Shown here one piece after another: positions 25,257-38,017 of a DNA stretch of 64,000 nucleotides. Made by a program: the position numbers and the translations under genes. Source of the stretch: Ampelocalamus luodianensis (taxonomy: Eukaryota > Streptophyta > Magnoliopsida > Poales > Poaceae); the NCBI GenBank assembly GCA_036346255.1, contig CM070636.1, positions 26,667,539 through 26,731,538 of the forward strand, given 5' to 3'. The notes under the pieces are model-generated. The model saw only the letters and a list, made by a program, of their open reading frames with translations. It did no database searches and was not told where the DNA came from. Within the stretch, counting starts at the first letter, position 1, and the number at the start of each line of letters is the position of its first letter.

Positions 25257-26378
25257 TTTTGGTCTAACGATGGAGCTATAGTGTTGTTGGTTTCAGACAA
25301 GCACAGAGACACTCTCAGGTGGAGCTCACTATCGCGCTCCTCACCGACGAGCGGAGCTGCGGCAATAGGCTGCAATGGCAAAAATGGAACCTTGAAGTTC
25401 AGGCGGTCCCATTGGTGGCCGGGACATCGTCGGTGGTGGACCGAAATGGCGGCACAGCGGTCTTTGGCGGCGGTGGCGTTCGGGTGAAAATGACATTAGG
25501 CAAACCAAAGGCACCTTTGGCTAATTAGCTCACGCATGAGCTCCTTCATGACTCTAGGAACTTCCAGGAGCGACGAGGGTGGATGGAGGTGCACGATGGA
25601 GGGCTGACGATGATGAACCGCGGCGACAGTGTGAGCTCTTCGTGGGGGCGATGACCTGAGCAACTAGAAGAGTAGAGGGTGGTTGGAGAAGCTTGGGTGA
25701 TAAGGAGATTGTACCAAAGTAGAGAATTGGGGTTTAACTCACCATGCTGGAGGTGAGGACAAAATAGGGTGTTTTCGGCTGGAGGTGGGGAAGAGCCCGA
25801 TTCTGGTAGCTCCTGTGGACAAAAGGTAAAATTAGCATGGGGGAATGATCCTCGGGTCCTAGAACACAAGGTGACGGGGATGGGGAGGAAGGAGCATCAC
25901 TGGAACACCGGCGGCGATGGGGTGGCGTTTCGACCGGAATGGGAGCTTGAGCTCTTCCTCGAACATGAGCTCGATGGAAGAATGGGAAAGATGGGAGAGA
26001 GACTAGGGTGAGGAATGGCGAGGATGGAAATGTCAAAAGAGCTCTGGCTGGCCTTAAATAGGCAATGGGCGAAGAAATACGAGGAGCCAACGATGCTCTC
26101 GGGTGCGTGACACACGGGCATGGGCGATTGAGCGGACGGGTGAGCGACGGCGAGCGGTGAGGGACTTGACCAGGAAGTTAACGCGTGGGCGATGTGGCCG
26201 ATGGCAAGGTGAGACCGTGGGCGCATGGGCGGGAGCTGGCGCGGCATGTCCATGGCGCCTGCGGTGGGCGTGAGCGCACCGTGTGGGAGATTTATCTCAC
26301 GTGGGGTCCACCGATCAATGGGAGGAGGAAAATAGAAATTAGGTTTCCTATTTTTAGAAAATGGCTGGGATTTAAGTG

Positions 26379-26381
<3 letters not shown>

Positions 26382-26460
<79 letters not shown>
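26382..26460. repeat. (AT)n microsatellite, 79 bp
   Basis: Uninterrupted TA/AT dinucleotides run from 26382 to 26460. It lies in the AT-rich part of LTR copy C. Confidence 0.97.
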
Positions 26461-26462
<2 letters not shown>

Positions 26463-26878
26463 GAGCTCCAAAATTACAAAAAAATTGGGAAGGCTGAGAA
26501 TAGAGTGAGGATTATTGTGTAATTTTCTTAGGGTTTTATTGGTTCTATATTTTCTCTAAAAATATTTTAAGTTTCTGTTTTGCTTGTGCTTTTATTATTT
26601 GATGTGAGGAGAATATCCAAAACATGCTTGAATTAATTTCCCATTTTATATTCAGTGTAGTTATGTTGAGTTTAGATTTTTATTTATCAACGTTCATTTC
26701 CATTTGTTTTATTTATCTATTAGGTTTCTATTTTCCAAAATTGATGCTTAGGCTTTAAAATCCAATAAAGCCTTGAATACAATCCAGAAAAATCAAATGA
26801 CAAGGAATGCATCAAAAAACTTTAAAAGTTCACATTTGAAATACATTTGAAATACAAGCCCATATTTTGGGATGTTAA

Positions 26879-27030
26879 AAAAAAGATCCACGTTGTTGAA
26901 TGCCCAAGATCATGTCGAGGTCGTTGAGGTCAAACTCGCCGACGAGCCGTGTTATCGGCGGCGAAGAGGCGACTATGAAGGGAGGAAGAGAAGGGAGTGT
27001 GTCCCTCCAGTACCCTCTATTGATGGGTAG
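26879..27030. other. Short unassigned segment between LTRs
   Basis: About 150 bp of mixed composition lies between LTR copy C and unit E. The minus strand can be read as a short peptide containing GEFDLNDLDMILG, but I do not recognise it. It may be the relic of the internal region of one of the flanking retroelements. Confidence 0.3.
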
Positions 27031-30000
27031 TGTCGGACCCCAAATTTGGAACTTGGAATCCTCTGTGTATATTTGTGCCTTTCCCTAGATCAGTAGATAG
27101 CACACACAGTTACATCGTTGGTTCAATCACATATCACGAAAATGCAAGCTATTGCATAATACTAGACAGAACATAAATATACCTTACGGCTTTGACTTGC
27201 AGAAGGGCCGGTTAGGCCAAAAATCCTTAAGAGAAACAGCAGCGGAAGCAGCATCATAGTATAACACGTGGAACCCTCACGATATGCTCGCCAGCAATTC
27301 ACTGTGGCCTTGTGATCTAGTTCTTCGCCTTCTTGGTCTTCGGTCTTGATCAACACCCATAAATATCCCTTAGGCAGGCCTACGACCTCGTCTTGGCCGA
27401 AGGATGTAGTCGTGCAGTGCAGGGATCGGTAGTCGGAGTCTTATGACCAGGCGCCACCATGCTGCACGAAAGGGGACTGTTCGAGTAGTATTCGGTGTGA
27501 ACAGTCCTCGGGTGAACAGTACTTAGTATGAATAGTCCTCCTAGTGAACAAGACTCGCAGAATAAATTCGTTAATGAAACAAAGACTCGGGAACAGTAGT
27601 CGTAGTCGTCCCAGTAGTCCTCTTTTGTGCTTATTGACTAAAAGGATGTAAATAGTGAGCATGAGTACACAACCGTACTCGCGAGCCAGCACACAATGCA
27701 ATTGTTATAGATGCAAGGCTAATCAAAGGGAAAGATCATGGTTCCTTTTATTTGCATAAAGCCACTAGTTTAAAATAAGGTAAGCAGTAGCAAAACCTGA
27801 GACTTAGCATTTTGCTAACACAAGTTTTATAAACTGAGTTTTTGTTGTAAAGTACTAGTGGAGGTCCAACCTCCTATACCATTGAGTGATCCGGCCACTC
27901 AATGCTCAAAGTTATCTCAGAATTACCATCGGTCCTGCACTGCACTTTTCCAAATCCTCGGGTCCCGCGCCCCATTTTTCCATTCCATCCACAAATCGGT
28001 TTTTATAAAAAAGAAAGCTATATCAAGCAAGTTCTCAGTACCACTCTTGACCGTGAGTACGGCTATCCAGATAGTTTTCTTACTCTACAGAGTTTATGCA
28101 CTTTCCCCACAAGAATAAATGACCTTATACTGCTCTGACACACTTTCGTAGGTGTGTGGCTAATGTTGATTATCACAAGGCCTTTACAATGTTCCACCTC
28201 TTTGCAACTTCGCACCGCTAGGTATCACCTCCTTCGTGCTCTCCCTGGTCACCCGGAGGTCTCCCTTTAGCACCGTGCGTTTCAAGTGGCTTCGTTCTCC
28301 CCCGGCTATCCACCCGCATCTACCAACGTCGAAGCCACGCTGAGGCGAACAAATTAGTTGGCCGGGTCGTAGGTATTACCGACTTGCGGTTGCACTATTT
28401 TATATGAGAAGTCATCACAGGATTCGATCCCTAATTGACTCGGACGGTACATCCACATACCCACATCCTCTCGTGCCCCAGGCACCAGCCACTCTTTCCA
28501 GCCACCCGAATCAAAATCGGTTTTTGGGTTTTATTTTGTTTTGAAAATAACCCTTTCATCCGACATACCAGCCAGGCTCCAAGCCTCGACTACTCAAATT
28601 CATTTTTAAGTGAGTGAATGATGTCGGGTAATTAATTGTCCAAATGGCAATGTATCTAAACAAGGCTAAGCATGACACTTAGATACAGACTTATTAACTA
28701 GTATATAAACAAATAAGTTTAGGGTGACAAATGATAGTGTCTAAGTTCAAGGATTGAAAGTTTATACACAATTATAGTTAAGGCATTAACTATGAGTTAG
28801 ACCAATATAATTGTATAATCCATAGCAATGCAATTTCATAATTTAAAGAAACATAGTTTGCAAAAAGTAGGTGCAATATAATCAAAGTGTTGACTCGCCT
28901 TGCTCAATATTCTGATAAAGCTCTATATCCTGATATTCGCACTTCTCGATATCCTGGTAATAATCCTGCTCAACGTGCTGATAATCATCCTACTCAATGT
29001 TCTGGCAATCTTGTTCTTGTTGGGGTTGTTGTTCCATTATATCTTCATATGCTAATTACGCATAATACGATTGAACTCCAGAACGACTGAAAACAACCAA
29101 ATAAAATTCAATAAATCTGAATACATTCAAACAAACGAAAACGCTTCGAATGAGAGCAAACATATCTAGCAACAACTCAACGGAACGACCAGGCCATATC
29201 CTTCAATATGGCATGGAAGACTCCCTGATCGACCAGGCCTACACATCTGTAAGCCTCATCGACTAGGGACTAGTCGTAGGACTTACGACCAGAGGATGGT
29301 CATAGAAAGATTTACAACTACAGGCTGATCTTAGAACTCACGACAGGGAATAGTCGTAGAGAAGCTTGTGATTAGGGACTGGTCGTAGGGGAACTTGCGA
29401 CCAGATGGTGGTCGTAATGAGGCTTACAACTAGGGATTGGTCATAAAGGGACTTACGACGACAAACTGATCGTGGGACTTATGATCAGGGAATGGTCGTA
29501 GAGAGTCTTACAACCAAGGAATAGTCATACAAACCCTTATGACTAGGAACTGATCGCAGAAGAACTTATGACCAAGTGGTGGTCGTAGAAAGGCTTACGA
29601 CCACAAACTGATCGTAGGGGGCTTACCATTAGAGGATAGTCGCAGAAACGCTGCAGTAGTCGTAGAGGTTACGAAGCCGTAGAAGCTGTAGTGGTCGTAG
29701 CAGCTACAGTGGTTGTAGGAGCCACAGTGGTCGTAGGAGCTGCAGTGCCGTAGCAGTGGTCGTAGAAACTACAATGGTAGCGGCTACAGTGGTCGTAGAA
29801 TCTATAGTGGTCGTAGGAGTTAGAACGCCCGAACGAAGTGGTAGTCTGAGTCAATAAGTTGGCCAAGTCTTTTGGATTGTGAAGAGGTTCCAAGTGGTCG
29901 TGGCACGGGAATAGGCCCTAGTGGAGTTAGTGGGTGCCTGGAGTACAGGTCGTGTGACCTTTATGTGCAGGAGGCTTATGTAAACCGAGTATTTCCTGTT

Positions 30001-30245
30001 AGAGAAAATGAAGCACAATAGAGATTGAGTGATCCAATCCTATGGAGCTTCCTCTCTGCGTATGTTTAACCAGATATACGAGAGAGACCAGTGAATGGTT
30101 TCCAAGAGACAGATGATTCAATCCCAACATGGAATACTTCAGATTAAAGCGGATAACTCTAACAGAGAGAGAGAGAGAAAAGGCTCAAAATACAGAAAAT
30201 ATTAAAATAAATATTTTTAGCTGGAAAGTGAAATTGGCTGTTACA
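27031..30245 (-). repeat. Long LTR-like unit E (about 3.2 kb)
   Basis: On the plus strand it starts TGTCGGACCCC and is read to GGCTGTTACA, the same kind of ends as solo LTRs D and F. It contains no gag or pol. A minisatellite occupies about 29265-29830. Left flank GGTAG and right flank ATATA differ, so the right boundary is provisional. Confidence 0.45.
29265..29830. repeat. Minisatellite of GGTCGTAG / CTACGACC units
   Basis: A degenerate tandem array. From 29265 to about 29650 the unit is about 30-40 bp and carries CTTACGACCA followed by TGGTCGTAG, so most units are imperfect palindromes. From about 29650 to 29830 the unit shortens to about 20-24 bp of the form AGTGGTCGTAG-AGCTAC. Read on the minus strand, the second part gives a low-complexity threonine-rich peptide that is not credible as a gene. 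Confidence 0.85.
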
Positions 30246-31573
30246 ATATAATACGAAATGTTCCACGCATTAATTTCTAATGTCTCATTAGTTCATGGAC
30301 GATATTCCCGTGTGTATCCTTTGAGTTGGGCAGGAGAGATGAATTGGGTGGGTGTTGGATGTTCCAATAGGTAAAACAAAATGCTCCACATATTTGATTT
30401 CAATGTTCCATCTGTTCATCTACAATGTTCCATGCATTAAGTTATAAGGGAATGGGGCCAATGTTCCACACATTAGGTTTCAATGTTCCAATGTTCCAGA
30501 GGAATTAAAAATGATCATGGGATAATGTAAGATTATTTGTGGAACGGATCGAAACTTCTCATGAAACAATTCGAGACTATTAGTGGAAACAAATAAAAAA
30601 ATTATCAGAACAAATCAAAAGTGGTCATGGAACAATTCAAGACTATTAGTGTAACAAACAAAAACTATCAGTGGGACTAATAAAAAATTATTGGTGCAAC
30701 AAATCAAGGCAATCAGTTAAACACATAAAAAATATGAATATATCAACAGTGAAGAATGAATATGAGGGTGGGGAGGCAGCAATATTTGATAAAATAGCTG
30801 CAACTAAATGTAAAGAAAGAAAAAATGTTGTTGTGGTTCTTAGAATGAGTGAAGACCACTTGCAATGTTTGCATCACGCAGCCGGCAGGGGGCTAGCGAG
30901 CAGAACCGAGGAGCACAAGATTGTTTCTGCCTGGGCAGATCAACGCAACGAAGCGGACAGTGTAATGGATGGGATCACTGGTTCACACTAACATATAATG
31001 CAGGCGTACCCGGCCGCGTGCGCGGCGGTTTTCTATTAGCCACACACGCGGCATATAGCGATTGCCGAAAAATCTTGCCCCGTGGGTTTCCACCTGATTT
31101 CAGTATCGAAGAAGCCATTATGGTTTATTTGATACACTGTAATACGACTAAATTCAAAATCTTTCAGATTAACAAAGAATATGAATTAAAACCCTTTCTA
31201 ATCTAAAGAGATTGAAATCTCTCTCTATCCAATCAAGCCCTTAGCAGTTGGGCACAAGTTGGAGCTCTGAGTGTAAATATCCTGTATTTTGCATAAACTA
31301 GACAAAACATGAGCCCGGTTTTTAGGATGACTGTGGAGCTAGTGTTCGCTAGCTTCACTAGCTCTGGAGCCAATGCTCAATTTTTGGCTAAATTATATCA
31401 TTTTCTGGGTTTCGCCTTCTAATAGATCAAGTTCTATTGAAAATAGAAATTAGTTTCTATAGCCTAGAAACTAGAGCCAGAGCTGGTCAAACATGGCTAT
31501 AGTAGCTCCAAGCCTCCGAGAGCTCCAAAGCTAGGAATATAGTTTATTGAAGTTCTTCAAATTCGAAATATTA
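30246..31573. other. Non-genic stretch with scattered ATGTTCCA motifs
   Basis: Between 30250 and 30520 the motif AATGTTCCA or close variants recurs at least seven times. From 30520 to 30720 variants of ACTATTAGTGGAACAA recur. The rest is AT-rich without recognised coding sequence. It may be the end of an unidentified transposable element. Confidence 0.4.
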
Positions 31574-34500
31574 TGTAACAGCCCAAAATCCTTAAGTTGG
31601 ATTAGGTAAGCATCTAATGTGCATTTATGAAATTTTGGACTTTTTAAAAACTTTTATTGCAAAGCAAATATGTTAAAATCTAGTAATCCAATACCCCTTC
31701 TCCAATTCAAAGGTCCAACTTGCATTTGGGGCAAAGCTAAAAAGGTTTCAGATGTGGAAATACTTTATTTGGATTCAACTGTTCGGTTTTACTTGTTTGA
31801 ATTTTTCTGGAATTTTTGAAGATTAATTGTTTCTCTATTTAATTTGCATGAGCAAATTGGTTTTGAATTAAAGTACAAACTAAACTTGTGAACAAGACTG
31901 GAAATAATTTTTCCTAGGCTCAGTAACACCTTATAAACTCACCTTCAAAAGTTCACAATTTCAAAATAATTTGCTATTTTAAAACAGTTGGTCAAAGTAG
32001 AAATTTGAAAGTCAAACATCGAGAACATGCACTTACAATAATTTTAGGAGAAAATGTACTGCAAGAAAAACCCTTGAAAATTTACAGAATAATCTTATCT
32101 ATATTTTTAGCCTCCCCTAAAAATTTCATATTTTTCGGAGCTATTTTGCTTTGTCTAAAGATTACCTAAACACTCTCAGCCTTTGTTTGCAAAATCTGGT
32201 TTACTGTTCCTCCGACCGGACCCGAGCCAAAACCCTGACCGCACCAGACCCGCTCACCTGAGCAACCCTCCCCTTCTCACTTACCTGTGGGCCCTCGTCG
32301 TCAGCTCATCTTCTACACGCGCCCCTTCTTCTCTGCCGAGCGCGCGCGCATGAGCGCCACGCCGCTCCGGCCTCCCCGTCCTTCTTCCGTCAGCGCCGTT
32401 GAGCTACCGCCGAAGGCACCCAATCCGCAGCGGTCAGCAGCCAACGTCGTCGCTCATTTCACCATCGTCATCGAGATATCCCGAGAAGGCTGCCACTGCC
32501 GAGAAGAGATGAGCTCGACTTCTCACAACGAACTCCTCCTTTCTTGCCCCCATTTAAGCCGAGCTCCGAGCTTGCCTCATCCTTCTCCACTTCTCTGCCA
32601 CTGCCTCTCCATCCTCCCTCCTCTCCGAGCTCATTTGAGCACCAAGCTCCGAATGCCATTTCGGCATGGTCGCGCCGCCTCCAAGCTTTCCGGCTGCTCC
32701 GGCAGTCCCTAACCACCCACGATTGCGTCACCATGCGCCTTCGACACCGAGGTGAAAATCCTCGCTTGATTTGGAGAATCCACCGAGGAGCCGCGCGACT
32801 CATATTCCTGCTTCGGCCGAATCAACCACCACCGCCGCCGTGTCTTCTCCAGCGAGCCCGAGCTCGATTCCTACCGCCATGAGCATCCTTGTACATCCCT
32901 TTACCTCCCCCCATCACTCACTTGCCCTCCTGCTCTCTCGTGTCGCCGCTGCCGCCAACCACCCCGTGTCGACCATCGTCACTATCGCTGGACCACTCTG
33001 GTGCCTCTCGGTCTTCGCCGACCACCCCGGCTTGCTCCAGGTAACCCACTGGTGCCCATCCGCGCCCTAGTTTCCACCCCTTCCTTCGGTCTTCGCGCGC
33101 CTTTTCACCTCCTCGGCCGCGCGCTTTGGCAGCGCGCCATGCAGCCTCTAGAGCTGCGCCGCCGCCATCCCTAGCCTCCTTGTACTCTAGGCAACCCATT
33201 TTAGTGGTCGCTGTCGCCTCCGCGCCACTCCCCTCACCGGCGATGAGCCTCCTCTGTTCCTCCTTTGAGCTCCCTGTGGCTGACAGTGGGGCCCACTCTC
33301 TTAAACCAAACCTTTTATTGCTAATCAAATAGGTGAATGTAGTTAGGTCACTCTAAATGGTTTAACAAATGGAAGTTGAGTTTTGAAAGAATTTTAGGCA
33401 CTAGGTTCATCTCTGAAACTTTTCTCTATGTTGGCAATGAACTGACAATCATGTGTAAGGGTGAAATGCAATTGAATCTTTTGAATGGCTAATGGAATCA
33501 CTTAAGCATATTTGGTAATTGGTTAATTAAATGAATGTGTGACATCTAGTTGTCAAGGCAAAGATAATTTTTAGAATAAGTTGTTGAACAGGGAAAAGCA
33601 AAGTGGTTTTGGAGTCATATTGAAATGTCAAGAAACCCTTTTTCAAGCCCAACCAATTTTCATGCTAGCAAATTGGGTGTATGTCCTTCGATCACTCTAG
33701 TTAGCAATTGAAATTGAGTTAAAAGGAAGTAGTTCATAGCACTTTAGTCCGATATATGTGTCGTTGTAGGCTACATGAACCAAATCAAGATATTCAAGTG
33801 TTAGGTTAATGACTCATAATGTAGTAGTTAGCAATTTTAGTGGATTATTTAGTCATCGACAACTTTCTAATGTATAACTAGATCTGAAAATTAGGAATTG
33901 AGGTGAAGGTTCAGAAACCAGCAGAGAACAACTTTGATAACTGACAGAAGTACCATTCAAGATATTGAAGAAAGGTGTTGTCAAAGTAACCCTTTTGTTA
34001 AACCCTAAGTCTTTTGCTAATAAATTTTGGGTAGGATAATTAGGTCACATCAGTAAGTTAGCAAATAGGAAGTTCAGTCACTAGCATTTTAGTTCTGACA
34101 AATTTGCTGTTATAGATGGTTGAACAGTAAACCTTTTTGTGGATAAAAGAATGGGTTAAAGAACAAAATGATCTAGAGAATACCCTAACTAGACCAAGGT
34201 TTTATGAGATGAATGTACAGAAGGGAAAACCTGAATAAGTTAGTAAGCTAATGCCTTTTCGCATATAAGTATTTAGAAGATATGTTAATTTAGTTAGCCC
34301 TTAGCATTTAATCCAAAAGAGCTAGAACTAAATAAGATGCAAGAATTGGAATACAGTGCTGCCAAGTAACAGTAAGATGGAGTCATATCAAGTGCCGAAA
34401 TAAATTACTTAGAAAGTATGGTTAGCCACTAACATTTAATCTAGAAGGGTAAAAGTTATCATAAATCAAAATTTGAATAATTGGTTAGCTAATCAGTAGT

Positions 34501-36417
34501 AGAACTTATGCCTTCATTTCTATTTCAATAACTCATAACTAATCCAAATCAACTCTAAATCTAATGATTTTGGTCCCTAAATTTATCTAAAAACATAATC
34601 TACCCTATGTTTTAATTTCTTAATTTCTGGAGATTTTTGGAGTTTGGTGTTTATTCGTTGCTTTTGCCTTGTTGGTTCTTTTCGTTAGATGACGATGATT
34701 CGGGAGCGCAACCGAAATGATCTTGAGAATGTCCAGAGTACCAGCAAAGCAAAGGCAAGCGGTTTAATCATGTCCACTTAATCCCATTATTTTAAAATCT
34801 AATACTTTGTTTTACTCGTATGTATGCATGCTTTTGTGTCAATGATTAATTTTGTCGATTAGAGGTAGTTAATCACATTGCATTGTTGCCCTGAAATTGT
34901 TCACCCATGCCACTACCTTAGGAATATTATCCTCACTGGTGAATTAGAGCCCGGTGAATGATTTAGGGTCTTTTATTTATCTTTACGATATGATGCTTAG
35001 CAATGCTTAGTTACCGGCAGAATTGGGCGGTTATCGACTTAGTCGATAACCTTGGTCACACAAACTTATCATGACTTTATATTTTAGCCTCTGTACTATG
35101 ATTACTTGTAAAAACTAAAAAAAAACTGAAAACAAAATGATTCCGACTTGGGCACAATGGTAAGATGGTGTGATTTTGGGTGTGAATGGAATGGTGCCCA
35201 GGTCAATTAAGGACCGAACATCTTGTGAGTATCTGTTATCCAGGCAATTTGTGTGTGCTAACCACACTAGAGGGAAATGGGAACTCTCTTGACTAAGTAC
35301 TTTGGAGGGTGTTAATTAATGAGTCGCGTAGTGGGTTGCATATGGGGTATATGCAACATGGACATGTTTGTGGGGAGAGGAGCACACTCCGAGGCCGGTG
35401 TCTCCTGCTCCACGTATGGGTCCTTGTGATCCATATTTCGTCGGCAGATCACTAAGGGTTAACCCCCATACGTGCGACTCTTGATTAGCTCAATCCATTG
35501 GAAATGTCTTGTAGGACTTAGCTGTGCCGGCATACCAAAGGAAGTGTGCTTAATAGTTTGGCAAAAAGGCGGTCTGAAGTGTGGGTACATTGGTACACCC
35601 CTGCAGGGTATTAAAACTATTCGAATAGCCTCGTTCTAGGTTATGGACACGCTTGGATAAGCTTTTCAAGAGTTAGACTACAACCTTTTAATTAAAACTT
35701 GATTGGTTGCTATGAATGGATGTTCATACTATTGTTGTGGTGACTATTGAGTTAGTCACTTCCAGGTTGTCTTTATTATTGCTATTATTCTTGTATCGCT
35801 GTTATTTCAACAATTACAAACAGTTATCAAATTGCTTTGAATCTATTACATTATTGCAAATGAAAACTTGCTTTATGCTAAAAATAAGTCCAGAGCTCCC
35901 TCCACTCAAATAAGCTTGCATGTAGCATATATATAGGTCTGTTAGTCCACACGTCAGTTTTGCGAGTACATTATTGTACTCATTTGCTTTGCTTAATGTT
36001 ATTTGTTGCAGAGGAAGAAGGTGAGCCCCAAGGGCTTCCCTTTTGTGAGATGTGCTGCGGGTTTGACGACTAGCTTGGCGGCCCGGTTGGTTGCCTTGTG
36101 GGTAAAGGCACACTAATTGGCTTTTGTTTATCGCCATCTTATGACACTTTTGCTTCGGCTGTTTACTTAGTTATTTGTATGTCTTTTGGCAGGTTGGCCT
36201 CTCTTTTGTAATAACTTTCTATTATATATGTCTTTTGTTCATTCTAGTTCGTGCTTGGTTCTATGTTTGTATGGAATTGATGCATGATTTTGTAAAGAGA
36301 TGTGTATACTGCATTTCTGGGAAGTATACGTATCTCGAGGCTTTGACTTATTTGATTTGTGATGCTAGGACTAAAGGATGGTTAAGCATTACAAACCGAA
36401 TAAACCGGGGTCTCACA
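31574..36417 (+). mobile_element. Very long solo LTR F with TSD TATTA
   Basis: 4,844 bp, from TGTAACAGCCC to GGGGTCTCACA, flanked by TATTA at 31569-31573 and 36418-36422. It is the same family as solo LTR D but in the opposite orientation (shared CTGCAGGG, CCGGCATACC and GAGTTAGACTACAA segments). The GC-rich part at 32200-33300 contains open frames of biased composition that look like low-complexity shadows. No gag or pol is present. Confidence 0.8.
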
Positions 36418-36422
36418 TATTA

Positions 36423-37860
36423 TTACCACTTTTATATACTATTTCTTTCTTAGTTCGTGAGTTGAAAATATCAAACATAGCTTTCAATGAGAAGTGGGGC
36501 ACGAGGGTAGACACTTCCTAGAGCTCAAAATTCTTGGCTCTGAACTTCTTGCTTGACGCTAGCTGCTTTTGGCTTCAGTTTATTTGTCGAAGGCACCTCA
36601 CAGGAGCACGGCCAAACAGCAGAACAATGTCATAGAAACAATAGAACATCTCAAAAGTAAGATTAGACCCCACAGATAGGAGCAAGGATTAAAAAAAAAG
36701 GGAGGTTTAATTATTTGCAACTGTATTTTCGTGTGTAATTTAGGATTTGCCACTATTGTGAGTATGACGTGTGGTGACAAATCCTGAATTTCACTCGATT
36801 GCAGTGGCAAATAATGAATTATCTCTTAAAAAAAAATAGGCGGTAACCAGCCGACTGCCAACCTTACCGGCCTGAACCGGTAGAAAAATATCGGTCCGAA
36901 AAGTTTAAATTTAAAATTCTAGCAAAAAAATGTCACTATATGATTGTATGCAAGCTAATGAAAGTAATAGTAATGAAGTTAAATTGTATTGGTCAATCGT
37001 AGCATAGTCTAATGATGTGGCACCTTCTCTCTTTTATTGATGACCAGAGTTCAACCACAAGTTGTTCCGACCACAAGTTGAGTAGATTATTTGTGTGAAT
37101 TTTTCTACTTGAATTGTCCGAAATTTGAACCCGTGACTTGTGAATTAAACCTTAAAACGACTACACAAGCCAATTGTCCCACCCTTGAAAAAAATTGTAT
37201 TGAATGAAGCAACAACATGAAAGCTTTATTATCGATCAATGGCATCCAACAACTGTACTGTTGTATTGATTTCTATTTAGCCGTATTGTGATTGGAAGGC
37301 GCTCAACAGCTATAAGTATTGAACTTGGTTGGGTTGTAATGTTGTATTGATTGCTATCTAGACATATTGTGATCGGATAATATTTGTGCATTTGCGTCAA
37401 ATGAGGTGGACATATGGTTACCAGTAGAACAATCAATATTGTTTTTTTATGAAATTTGATCGGTTTAAAACCGATAGCCGATACCGGGGTGCGTCGACTA
37501 TTTTTCTGTGTCCAGTTTGATGGGAGAAGATGGCAGCAAGATTGTGCTGAGGTCGGGAAGGCTCAGAGTATCTTAGGATGAAAACGTGCTGAAAAAAGAT
37601 TGTCGCCCTCAGGTTTGTTTCGCGTTGGATATCCACCATGTAGATGCTGAGGAGCATAAATCTCATGGTTCACTTCATTCATAACAAGTCAACGCTTCAG
37701 CAACATATGCACTTGGCAAGGAAAAACCTAAAATGAGCAAAAGAGATCAACGAGGCATATATACTGCCTAAAAGAAACAAGCGCCATGCTCTGTATTACA
37801 GATCCAACAGGTTCTGGCAAAATCAACACAAGACCAAAATTGGAAGCTAGGGTACATATC
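36423..37860. other. Intergenic stretch downstream of enolase
   Basis: AT-rich sequence without recognised genes. Two direct copies of a segment of about 43 bp (containing GTTGTATTGAT and ATATTGTGAT or GTATTGTGAT) lie near 37254-37296 and 37335-37377. Segments rich in ACCGGT/GATCGGT near 36845-36895 and 37455-37490 might be edges of a small inverted-repeat element, but I could not pair them. Confidence 0.5.
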
Positions 37861-37882
37861 CGTTCACATGAACATGTGGGAC

Positions 37883-37888
37883 TTTATT
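37883..37888 (-). terminator. Candidate poly(A) signal of enolase
   Basis: AATAAA on the minus strand, about 130 bases after the TAA at 38018. The position suits a plant 3' UTR. Plant signals are loose, so other sites may be used. Confidence 0.4.
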
Positions 37889-38017
37889 ACTCAATCCTAA
37901 GAGCTTAACTAGAGTTCAATCCGGAAGTTAAATACGGATGACCCCGATGACCCGTTTCCACAAAACCCTCATGCAAACCATATTACGATAAGAATGGTTT
38001 GATTTTCACAATACCGT

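Larger units (their letters stand above)
17975..26878 (-). repeat. Long LTR copy C, split by a solo LTR
   Basis: Two pieces, 17975-19088 and 25257-26878, join at a duplicated TTTTG to give about 2.73 kb, nearly the length of copy B. The left piece matches the start of copy B. The right piece carries the GC-rich middle and the AT-rich end closing GGGATGTTA. The intervening 6.2 kb is a solo LTR of another family. An (AT)n tract (26382-26460) lies in the right piece. Confidence 0.6.

Noticed and set aside
29265..29830. CRISPR-like array
   Set aside because: Units are degenerate, contiguous and lack unique spacers; the window is plant nuclear DNA.
29669..29893. Threonine-rich 74-codon frame
   Set aside because: It is a translation of the minisatellite.
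27031..30245. Unit E as a solo LTR with a TSD
   Set aside because: Left flank GGTAG does not match right flank ATATA, so only LTR-like ends are claimed.
32287..33332. Several open frames of 100-140 codons in a GC-rich stretch
   Set aside because: They lie inside solo LTR F, overlap on both strands, and have proline/serine/arginine-rich shadow composition without domains.
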